A stretch of DNA of 64,000 bases from Sipunculus nudus (Eukaryota > Annelida > Sipuncula > Golfingiida > Sipunculidae). The notes beneath the pieces were generated by a model. The model ran no database searches and was not told where the DNA came from. It saw only the letters and a list, made by a program, of their open reading frames with translations. Within the stretch, counting starts at the first letter, position 1; every line of letters starts with the position of its first letter. The position numbers and the translations under genes are program-made. This document shows, in pieces, positions 1 to 9,037 of the stretch. The stretch is from assembly GCA_026874595.1 (NCBI GenBank), contig CM049312.1:70712929-70776928 (forward strand), written 5' to 3'.

Positions 1-1597
1 GGAAGTGACATTTAGATGGTTTTAACTTTAGACCTGCATCAGAAAGACGCTGAAAGACAGAATTTAAGCGGTCCAGGTGTTCATCAAAAGTACGGGACGC
101 TACAATGATATCATCAAGATATAACCAGCATTCCTTCAGATGAAGATCCCCCATAACCTTCTGCATCAATCGTTGGAATAAGGCAGGTGCGTTCATTAAT
201 CCAAAGGGCATGGTTTCAAATTGATAGAATCCTAATGGACCTACAGTAAAAGCTGTTTTCTCTTTGTCTTCCTCTGCAACTTCCACCTGCCAATATCCAG
301 ACTTCAAGTCTAGGGATGAAAAATACTGACTACCTATTAAAGAGTCCAATGTATCATCCATCCTGGGCAGAGTGTGAGCATCTCTAATGGTACGACTGTT
401 CAATTTCCTATAATCAATACAAAACCTCAAAGAGTTATCTGGTTTACGCACGAGGACCACAGGACTGGCAAAAGGACTATTGCTTTCTTTGATGACTTTG
501 GCTTTCAGCATATCTCGAATATGTTCTTTTACCTCATGAAACATTTGTGGTGGAATGCGCCTGTATCTTTCTCTGAAAGGTTCATTATTGGTTAATTTGA
601 TTTCATGTTTTACCACACTGGTGCGCCCCAAATCAGTATCGCTGAAAGAGAAAATATGTTTCCATTTGATTAACAAGCTTTGCAGCTGTTCCATTTCAGT
701 TAATGAAATGTCATTGTTAAACTTGAATGAATTAAGGAAATCATCTGCAGCGTCTGAAGCAGGTACTGATGGTGGAACAACAGTGGCTTCCTGTAAATCA
801 CAAAGAATTGTTTTACTGGGAATGGTAACATGATCACAAGATAAATTCTGTATAGTAACAATGAATCTGTGTTTTCCACCTGAAGAAAAATCTACTTCCT
901 GGAGCGATGGGTGCATCATCAATCCTGCAGGTAAAGCATGCATGATGTTTTCTTCAGCTACAACTAAAACTCTACCCGGCGTATGGGCTCTTGTTAAACC
1001 ACTAACAGAGACAGTGGCACCAGGCGAGACCTTTATTGCTTTGGTGGATATTACATGATTGATATTACTAAGAGTTTTCTTCTTCAATGCCTCGATACTC
1101 TGAAAAGCAAGCTTCCATGGGGTTAATATACCTAACTTCTGAACAAACTGGTTTCCCACCTTGTTCTGGAGCATCTGTAAACAAGAGCTGAGAAGGTTTG
1201 TTCCAATTAAGAAAGGAACCTCATGGTTAAATTCAGTATCCTTCATCACCAGCACTGGAACAGAAAAACTTTCATTTTGCAATATATCAGGAAAAATTAT
1301 GTCAACTGGAACGATCCCAAGATATTCTATTGATTCACCACCAACATGTCGTAAATCGAGTAGATCTTCCACCCCAGTCATATCAGAACTGGAAAGATGT
1401 TTCTTAAAGAACCATTCTGCAACCGTACTAACTTGTGACCCTGTATCAAGTAAGCCATTGCACGATATGGTATCAGCAAGCATTTCAACAATATGGGTAT
1501 TACCGACAACAGGAACAGGGATCGATGGTTTAGATGTGGGTTTACTATCAGCACCTATTCTCCCCCACGGCTGAGAACAGGTAATGTTCAGTTTAAA
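1..1597 (-). CDS. pol: Ty3/gypsy-like Pol, protease plus reverse transcriptase (partial)
   Basis: An uninterrupted minus-strand frame, one base back (-1) from gag, runs off the left window edge. I translated it codon by codon in the same register from the overlap with gag to about position 1 and saw no stop. An aspartic-protease active site reads LDTGSQV (near 1436-1453). After a linker comes a reverse transcriptase with the PFASPVVLVRKPD motif (about 430-475), CIDYRKLN (about 395-420), LDLKSGYWQ (about 285-315) and the catalytic YLDDIIV box (about 101-121). The order protease then RT, and the RT motifs, are those of Ty3/gypsy (Metaviridae). RNase H and integrase would lie beyond the left edge. 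There is no start codon of its own at the gag junction, so expression as a Gag-Pol fusion by frameshifting is inferred. The lack of stops suggests a young copy. Confidence 0.95.
1536..1597 (-). promoter_or_regulatory. -1 ribosomal frameshift signal at the gag/pol junction
   Basis: The gag frame ends CTT TTA AAC TGA, so a perfect X XXY YYZ heptamer, T TTA AAC, lies at 1597-1591 directly before the stop. Slipping back one base enters the open pol frame. Nine bases downstream a 9-bp stem can form: CCTGTTCTC (1581-1573) with GAGAATAGG (1562-1554), containing one G-U pair, with a 10-base loop. Loop bases GTGGG (1568-1564) are complementary to CCCAC (1540-1536), which would close an H-type pseudoknot. 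Heptamer, spacer and pseudoknot match the arrangement known for efficient -1 frameshifting. Folding was done by eye. Confidence 0.78.
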
Positions 1598-2883
1598 AGT
1601 TTACCAAATCTATCCCTTTTAGCATGACAAGTGTCTGCTGTATGGGTATTTCTTTTACAACGGTTGCAATATAAGTCTTTTGGTGTTTCAGTTTCTACGG
1701 ATTTCTTAGAACGGTCTATGCCTCTACTCATTTGTGCTTTTTCCAACTTTGAAACTCTATTTTCCATCCTATCCAGTTTTGAGGAGAATTTAGAATCTAA
1801 GGCATCCAATCTCTTAAACAATGGGTCAAAATTTGGTGTTTGTTTTGCACTGCTAGATGAAGATAATTGATGGGTACTAACAGATGCCTTATCACCTGAC
1901 CTTACTGATTGGCTCTTTTGCATCTCTAGAGTACGACAGGCTGTGAATATTTCATCAAAGCTTTCGTCACATTCAAATCTATATCTGGTAGCTTCTTTGA
2001 TCTCCTTTGAGACCAAGCCATCCCAAAATTTAGACCTAAGCATTTGGTCATATCCTGAACGAGACAAAGCACGTTTCTCTTTGATTAAATCTAGCATCCG
2101 ATGGAGTCTACAGCTCCAGGATACGATATCCTCTTTTGGGCCCTGTTCACTAGAGTGAAACCTATGTTCCAAAACATTTACAGGTAAGACATTCCCAAAA
2201 TTTTTGTCAAACTTATCAAGAATATCGTATGGACTTGACCCCTCGGGCATAGATAAAAGTACACTACCTGCTGTACCTTTAACTGACTGATGTATAGCTG
2301 CAAGTATCTGCGCCTGAGAGGTAGAATCCTCTGACAATAATGCCTTCACATGTGACCTCCATTGTTCATAACTGCCATCTTGATCTTTACCACCTGTAAA
2401 GGAAGGTAATCTTGGATTTAAAACAGAATAACTGTACTTTCCAGAAGGAAAGATGTTGCCACGAACCTTCCTCATCTCGGCAAAGAGGTCTGATATCTGG
2501 TCATCTGAAAGGAATGAGAGCTTGTAAGTCAATTGATGCATACTCCTTGCTGCAATAGACTGTGTGATATCAACATTATTCAACCTATCCCATTCAATCA
2601 GAGCATTAATCTCTCTAATGTCAGTCTTCTGACCAGGAGCCAACGAGAATTTCTTGAATTCTGCATGGGTGACAGAAGATGCCGACTTTTCGTTTTGGAA
2701 TACGATATATCCTCTACCTGTACACTGGTGTGAGTGTGCTTCCCTAACCAGCAACAAGTTATTTACTTCCCCAATCTTACCAAACTGGGTCAGCAAATCA
2801 TCATAATCAACATCCGGTGGGACCCCATGTATGGATACCACACATTTAATGTCAACCATGTTTGCAGTGTAATGCAAAAACAA
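1588..2883 (-). CDS. gag: Ty3/gypsy-like Gag with RRM-like N-terminus and CCHC zinc knuckle
   Basis: A 431-residue intact frame ending in TGA at 1588-1590. Residues about 10-75 look like an RRM fold (CVVSIHGVPP as RNP2-like strand, GRGYIVFQ as a weak RNP1-like strand). Residues about 155-330 look like a Gag capsid domain: it opens LPSFTG, has a conserved W, then a helical region with QSVKGTAGSVLL and an FDKNFG box. A coiled-coil-prone stretch lies near residues 350-385. The C-terminus holds one CCHC knuckle, CNRCKRNTHTADTC (C-x2-C-x4-H-x4-C). An RRM-like domain followed by capsid and then a knuckle is the architecture of PNMA/ZCCHC-type gypsy Gags. The annotated start is the first ATG, and a second in-frame ATG sits eight codons later. 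Role by family knowledge: particle assembly and RNA packaging. Confidence 0.92.
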   Translation of the reverse strand: MFLHYTANMVDIKCVVSIHGVPPDVDYDDLLTQFGKIGEVNNLLLVREAHSHQCTGRGYIVFQNEKSASSVTHAEFKKFSLAPGQKTDIREINALIEWDRLNNVDITQSIAARSMHQLTYKLSFLSDDQISDLFAEMRKVRGNIFPSGKYSYSVLNPRLPSFTGGKDQDGSYEQWRSHVKALLSEDSTSQAQILAAIHQSVKGTAGSVLLSMPEGSSPYDILDKFDKNFGNVLPVNVLEHRFHSSEQGPKEDIVSWSCRLHRMLDLIKEKRALSRSGYDQMLRSKFWDGLVSKEIKEATRYRFECDESFDEIFTACRTLEMQKSQSVRSGDKASVSTHQLSSSSSAKQTPNFDPLFKRLDALDSKFSSKLDRMENRVSKLEKAQMSRGIDRSKKSVETETPKDLYCNRCKRNTHTADTCHAKRDRFGKLLN

Positions 2884-3261
2884 TCCTAAATGTATTACCC
2901 CTACGTGCTATAATACAAAGTAGTTCAAAACAAAAGTCACCTTAACTGTTGTTTACATCTTATAATACAATGATATGATCAAGGCAAGAGATACAAGGCA
3001 AGAAGTGATGACTGAAATGAGAGAACAAGTCAAAAGTCAAAATGTTAGAAAAAATGGGAAATGAGCGAACAATTCAAAGTCAAAATGTTAGAAAAAACTG
3101 GAAAAATCTGGAAAAATATCCAGCTCAACAAAGACAACTTTGACAAAAATATCCAGGTAGAAATAAAACCTGGAAGTTTCCCCAAAATGGAATATTACTT
3201 GCCTGAGCGATAATGAAGCGGTAGTGATGGACAGAAGAGAATAATGACGAATAAAGATGAA

Positions 3262-3272
3262 TCCTGACACCT
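3262..3272 (-). other. Candidate primer-binding site (tRNA-Leu-like)
   Basis: Just inside the proposed LTR the minus strand reads GGTGTCAGGA, which is complementary to the 3' end of some animal tRNA-Leu genes and lacks only the usual first T. Bivalve Steamer-type Ty3 elements are reported to use tRNA-Leu. Short match, so tentative. Confidence 0.35.
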
Positions 3273-3787
3273 GCTACCAGTCGCTACCACAATGCATGGT
3301 TACCTCAGACATTAGATATACATTAAATGTGACCCCTACACATACATGTTTAAACGATAATATCAGCAAAAAGTTCTGCGAAAAACGTTCTGCTACGAAC
3401 TGTTCTAGTCACAGTTCAAAATGAACATTAAAACGTCAAAGCCACGTGTTCCACTGAAATAATTAACAGGGGTACATGCTAAAGTTCAGCGGCGAAAAAG
3501 TACCTTGTGTGGTGAATTCCTTTGACACTCCGAAAACCAGCCGGCTTTGATTTCCTTCGTGAACACAGAAATCGCCTACAGGCGCACAAAATAATTTCAA
3601 GCAGCTTTAAATTTTGCACATAATGAACAGAGCACAGTGATCCTCGACGTAGTCATGCATGATATGGCATAAAGCGGCACGCGCAGTTCGAAGCGAAATA
3701 CCCGGGTCCTCAACGGGTTAAAGCGACGTCTTGCGGTCCAAGAAATAAAATACTGGCCAGTATTGTAAGATAGTCCGTGTAGCGACA
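3272..3787 (-). repeat. Candidate 5' LTR of the Ty3-like element
   Basis: Upstream of gag on the minus strand, a segment begins TGTCGCTAC (3787-3779) and ends near GTAGCGACTGGTAGCA (about 3287-3272), giving short imperfect inverted ends and a TG...CA outline about 516 bp long. The partner LTR is outside the window, so the boundaries cannot be checked by comparison. A roughly 380-base leader (2884-3261) with no open frame separates it from gag, as expected for this element type. Confidence 0.45.
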
Positions 3788-3926
3788 TTGGAGATTCCTT
3801 GTAGGCCTACTCATAGCATACACGTGTTAATGCGCATAATAACACACTCGACGTTATATACCAAGACATCCTCCCTGGTGGCTCCATTTGTAACGGGGTC
3901 GGAAATAAGCGTTCGGGAGATGTTGG

Positions 3927-3954
3927 TCTCTCTCTCTCTCTCTCTCTCTCTCTC
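3927..3954 (+). repeat. (TC)n microsatellite
   Basis: About fourteen TC units. The surrounding 3788-4500 holds no credible gene, only a 60-bp direct repeat. Confidence 0.95.
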
Positions 3955-3996
3955 GACCAAGAAAAAAAAGACGTCCAGTGGTGGTGTATACGTTTA

Positions 3997-4407
3997 CTAC
4001 AAGATAGACAAAATAGAGATATGGCGTGCTGCCACAACCAACAGTATGAGCGGAATCCTGCTTTATAACACATGTTAACATACATAAAGATATACGGAGA
4101 TATACGATAAGAAAACACTCGCATGCATGTATTTCATGCATGAGAGTAAAAATGAAGACGGGTTCAGAGAGAGTAAAAATTACGTTTGCTCGAGAGCAAA
4201 ACGGAAACCATGATTAAGCTCGAGTGAAAACTTCGTCAATATTACAAGGTAAGTTAAAGCATATATTCAGAGACTATTTAGAGACGAGAGTTATAAAGGT
4301 GGTAATAAAATAAGAAACCTTTAACAATATGAAAAGTGGTAACTCACCTACAAGATAGACAAAATAGAGATATGGCGTGCTGCCACAACCAACAGTATGA
4401 GCGGAAT
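3997..4407 (+). repeat. 60-bp direct repeat flanking a 291-bp spacer
   Basis: The segment starting CTACAAGATAGACAAAATAG occurs at 3997-4056 and again at 4348-4407 with no difference that I can see over 60 bases. The spacer (4057-4347) is AT-rich and non-coding. Confidence 0.85.
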
Positions 4408-4502
4408 GCCGTCTCCACGGCAAGAATTCCCGCTATTACCTGCTCTTTTGTTATGTAAAACGACCAAATCTTAAGGGGGAACTATGGTCTGGATTGAGCA
4501 AA

Positions 4503-5183
4503 AAAAAAAAATATAAAGCAACTCCCTGAGGGAGAACACAGGAAAGAACCAGACGAGTTTAAGATAGACCCGTTATATGAATATAGACAAACAAATAATA
4601 TGACAGACCTTGAAAATTATAAACAGTTAACATCAGAATTTAAAATCTTGTGTAAAAAGTTAAAGAAAGAAAAAGCAAATTCAACTGTAACAGTATTAAT
4701 GGCATGCAACTCTACAAATGAAATTTTCAGAAAGATTAAATCTGTAAAAAGGACACAGATTAAAAATAATATTTCTGGGGAGGAGTGGTTAATCTATTTT
4801 GAAAAACTATTGAATGATAATATGAACCCTGTAAATCCAGGATTTAAGAATCATATAAATAATTATCAGTTTAATGAAGATGTCTCCAATATAAATATGG
4901 ACGATGAAATGAATTTTTATATAAGTAAAGAAGAATTAGTAAAACAGTTAAAACTTATGCAAAATGGTAAGACACCTGGACCAGATGGTATATCAGTAGA
5001 ACTTTTGAAAGACAATATAGCAGTTTTAAGTCCGGTATTAGAAAAGATATTTAATGAAGTTTTTACTTCTGGTCATTTCCCAACTGAATGGTCCAAAGCA
5101 ATTTTGTTCCCATTACACAAGAAGGGCTCTTCTTTAGACCTAAATAATTATAGAGGTATCTCACTTTTAAATACTATAGGTAA
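4503..5183 (+). pseudogene. LINE reverse transcriptase, 5' portion (5'-truncated, split by HINE-1)
   Basis: One open frame begins just after an A-run near 4500 and includes an internal ATG at 4600. It carries the start of a non-LTR reverse transcriptase: KTPGPDGIS (about 4970-4995), then ILFPLHKKGS and LNNYRGISLLNTIGK (up to 5184). The endonuclease domain is absent, so the copy is 5'-truncated. At 5184 the frame is cut by the HINE-1 insertion and resumes at 9038 with LFTKVLNERL, restoring a continuous RT when the insert is ignored. The family looks Jockey-group (CR1/L2-like) by RT motifs and 3' tail. Exact clade is not certain. Confidence 0.88.
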
Positions 5184-5340
5184 ACTAGACATTTCTTGGC
5201 ACCGCAGGTGCCAGAGTATCCCCAGACATAGAGGCCCCCCCCCCCTTTAGAATAGACCCCCATTTTTAGCAGCATATACTGACACTTGGCATATTTATTG
5301 TTTCTTCCATCTAACAATCCACAATCTTGTTAAAAGGGTT

Positions 5341-8215
5341 TTGTGACCTTGATCTTTTTAAAGATGTGTCCTGTGACCTTGACCTTTGGCCTCATGACCC
5401 CAAAATCAATTCTGGTCTTGCTTTTCCAATGAGACATATGCAAGTCAAGTTTGAAATCTATACATCAATAAAGCAGGAATTATCATCCAGAAACTAATTT
5501 TTGGACAGATGGCTCCTGTGACCTTCACTTTTGACCTTGTGACCTCAAAATTGATAGGGTTCTTCCTCTCTTTGCAGGAGAACTATATGTGCAAGATGAA
5601 AGATCTGAGATTAAATGTTTGGCTGAAAATGCATCCACATCTTTTGAAAGATGTGTCCTGTGACCTTGACCTTTGACCTCATGACCCCAAAATCAATTTT
5701 GGTCTTGCCTTTCCAATGGGACATAAACAAGTCATGTTTGAAATCCATACATCAATAAAAGCAGGAATTATCATCCAGAAACTAATTTTTGGACAGATGG
5801 CTCCTCTGACCTTCACCTTTGACCTCTAAATTGATAGGGGTCTTCCACTCTTGGCAGGTGAACTATATGTGCAAGATGGAATATCTGAGATGAAATGTTT
5901 GGCTGAAAATGCATCCACAATCTTTTAAAAGAGGTTTCCTGTGACCTTGACCTTTGACCTCATGACCCCAAAATCAACTCGGGTCTTGCTTCTCCAATAA
6001 GTCAAATTCAAGTCAAGTTTGAAATCCATACATCAATAAAAGAAGGAATTATCATCCAGAAACTAATTTTTGGACAGATGGCTCCTGTGGCCTTGACCTT
6101 TGACCTTGTGACCTCAAAATTGATAGTGTTCTTCCTCTTTAGGCAGGTAAACTATATGTGCAAGATGAAAGATCTTACATGAAATGTTTGACTGAAAATG
6201 CATCCACAATCTTTTTAAGATGTGGCCTGTGACCTTGACCTTTGACCTCATGACCCCAAAATCAATTTGGGTCTTGCTTTTCCAATGGGACATATACAAG
6301 TCAAGTTTGAAATCCATACATCAATAAAAGCGGGAATTAATATCCAGGAACTAATTTTTGGACAGATGGCTCCTCTGACCTTCACCTTTGACCTCTAAAT
6401 TGATAGGGGTCTTCCACTCTTGGCAGGTGAACTATATGTGCAAGATGGAATATCTGAGATGAAATGTTTGGCTGAAAATGCATCCACAATCTTTTAAAAG
6501 AGGTTTCCTGTGACCTTGACCTTTGACCTCATAACCCCAAAATCAACTCGGGTCTTGCTTCTCCAATAAGTCAAATTCAAGTCAAGTTTGAAATCCATAC
6601 ATCAATAAAAGAAGGAATTATCATCCAGAAACTAATTGTTGGACAGATGGCTCCTGTGGCCTTGACCTTTGACCTTGTGACCTCAAAATTGATAGTCTTC
6701 TTCCTCTTTAGGCAGGTAAACTATATGTGCAAGATGAAAGATCTGACATGAAATGTTTGACTGAAAATGCATCCACAATCTTTTTAAGATGTGGCCTGTG
6801 ACCTTGACCTTTGACCTCATGACCCCAAAATCAATTTGGGTCTTGCTTTTCCAATGGGACATATACAAGTCAAGTTTGAAATCCATACATTAATAAAAGC
6901 GGGAATTAATATCCAGGAACTAATTTTTGGACAGATGGCTCCTGTGACCTTCACCTTTGACCTTGTGACCTCAAAACTGATAGGGGTCTTCCTCTATTGG
7001 CAGATGACTTATATGTGCAAGATGAAAGGTCTGAGATGAAATGTTTTGCTGAAAATGCATCCACAATCTTTTTAAAGAGGTTTCCTGTGACCTTGACCTT
7101 TGACCTCATGACCCCAAAATCAACTCGGGTCTTGCTTTTCCAATGGGACATATACAAGTCAAGTTTGAAATCCATACATCAATAAAAGCAGGAATTATCA
7201 TCCAGGAACTAATTTTTGGACAGATGGCTCCTGTGACCTTCACCTTTGACCTTGTGACCTCAAAATTGATAGTGCTTCCTCTCTTGGCAGGTTAAATTTA
7301 GGTGCAAGATGAAAGATCTGACATGAAATGTTTGGCTGAAAATGCATCCACAATCTTTTTAAGATGTGTCCTGTGACCTTGACCTTTGACCTCATGACCC
7401 CAAAATCAATTTGGGTCTTGCTTTTCCAATTTTCCAATCTGACATGAAATGTTTTGCTGAAATCCATACATCAATAAAAGCGGGAATTATCATCCAGGAA
7501 CTAATTTTTGGACAGATGGCTCCTGTGACCTTCACCTTTGAACTTGTGACCTCAAAACTGATAGGGGTCTTCCTCTATTGGCAGATGACTTATATGTGCA
7601 AGATGAAAGGTCTGAGATGAAATGTTTGGCTGAAAATGCATCCACAATCTTTTTAAAGATGTGTCCTGTGACCTTGACCTTTGACCTCATGACCCCAAAA
7701 TCAATTTTGGTCTTGCTTTTTCAATGGAACATATATAAGACAAGTTTGAAATCCATACATCAATAAAAGAAGGAATTATCATCCAGAAACAAATTTTGGA
7801 CAGATGGCTCCTGTGACCCTCACCTTTGACCTTGTGACCTCAAAATTGATAGGGTTTTTCCTCTCTTGGCAGGTGAACTATATGTGCAAGATGAAAGATC
7901 TGAGATGAAATGTTTGTCTGAAAATGCATCCGCATCTTTTTAAAGATGTGTCTTGTGACCTTGACCTTTGACCTCATAACCTCAAAATTAATTTGGGTCT
8001 TGCTTTTCCAATGGGACATATACAAGTCAAGTTTGAAATCCATACATCAATAAAAGCAGGAATTATCATCCAGATACTAATTTTTGGACAGATGGCTCCT
8101 GTGACCTTCACCTTTGACCTTGTGACCTCAAAATTGATAGGGGTCTTCCTCTATTGGCAGATGACTTATATGTGATTTTCACCATATATGGCAATATTCA
8201 AGGTCAAGGCCAATA
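5341..8215 (+). repeat. Tandem array of about 286-bp monomers with nuclear-receptor-type motifs
   Basis: The phrase CCTGTGACCTTGACC recurs near 5370, 5657, 5938, 6226, 6507, 6795, 7084, 7370, 7665 and, slightly changed, 7952. The spacing is 281-295 bp. Each monomer has two related halves of about 143 bp, each with a TGACCTTTGACCT-like motif. The 569-bp pair at about 5935-6503 is nearly repeated at 6504-7072, a higher-order duplication. The small open frames here all come from the repeat and are not genes. Confidence 0.9.
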
Positions 8216-8963
8216 TCATAGGAAAGGTCATGACCCCAAAATTTATATGGATCATCCACTAGTGGCAAGTGAGCTATATATTCAAGATGGAAGACCTAGG
8301 ATGAAAGTTTGGCTTAAAATGCATCCACAGTATCTTTTAAAATGCCAGTCCAGTGACCTTGACCTTTGACCTCATGACCCTAGAACCTATAGGGTTCTTA
8401 CTTTAGTGGTGGGCCATACATAAGTCATGTTTGAAATCCATATGGCTATCAACACTGGAGATATCATAATAGGTGTGTGATTTTCACTGTATATGGCAAT
8501 ATTCAAGGTCAAGGCCACTATCATAGGAAAGGTCATGACCCCAATTTATATAAACATCATCCCATAACCCATACCTATGTATATGCATAATATCTGTCCA
8601 TTAGTTTTTGACTTATAATGCTCACAGTACTATAAGGTGGCAATTTTGGGGGTATTAAACGGCACGAAAACAAGTACAGAATAATAGGTGGCGCCACCAA
8701 TTTCTGGAACATGACAACCCTATCCATGATCTTCCATCAACTTGATTTTTGGAAAAAATCCATGCAAGATTTCTTGAGATATTAAAGAATTTGTGTGATT
8801 TTCCCCCAAATTGAACCTATTCAAGGTCAAGGACACTCTCCTAGTAAAGGTCATGACCTCATTTTAAATAGGCGTCGTCCTCTTACCCATATCTATACAT
8901 ATACCAAATTTGGTAAAGTTCCGTGAAATATTTTTTGGGTTATCGCGCCAACAAGATTTATAT

Positions 8964-8991
8964 GCGGCGGCGGCGGCGGCGGCGGCGGCGG
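8964..8991 (+). repeat. (CGG)n microsatellite inside HINE-1
   Basis: About nine CGG units near the right end of HINE-1. The copy at 41289-42737 has only a few units at the matching place, so the tract length differs between copies. Confidence 0.9.
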
Positions 8992-9037
8992 GACCGGTAT
9001 GAAAACATAGTATCCCCCGACTTTGTCTGGGGATACA

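Larger units (their letters stand above)
5184..9037 (+). mobile_element. HINE-1 element, copy A (tandem-core, Helentron-like non-autonomous)
   Basis: Begins ACTAGACATTTC, followed by a perfect hairpin GGCACC-GCA-GGTGCC (5198-5212) and GTATCCCCAGACA (5216-5228). That last motif is repeated inverted at the far end as TGTCTGGGGATAC (9024-9036), where it closes a terminal hairpin with a neighbouring GTATCCCC. The core is a tandem array. The element sits between two A's of the LINE reading frame (GGTAA^ATTATTC), with no target duplication, i.e. T^T on the other strand. Hairpin ends, subterminal inverted repeats, a tandem core and T^T insertion match HINE/DINE-1-type elements and bivalve pearl elements. 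It encodes no protein that I can see. Confidence 0.8.

Noticed and set aside
6114-8043. Many 60-75-residue open frames on both strands beginning MDFKLDLYMSHWKSK or MGLAFPMGHIQ
   Set aside because: They recur with the 286-bp monomer and follow repeat periodicity. Their similarity is explained by the DNA repeat.
5341-8215. CRISPR-like array
   Set aside because: Monomers are contiguous and 286 bp long without unique spacers, and the genome is eukaryotic.
8964-8991. CGG array as a CpG-island promoter
   Set aside because: It is a microsatellite internal to HINE-1, shorter in the other copy, with no gene beside it.
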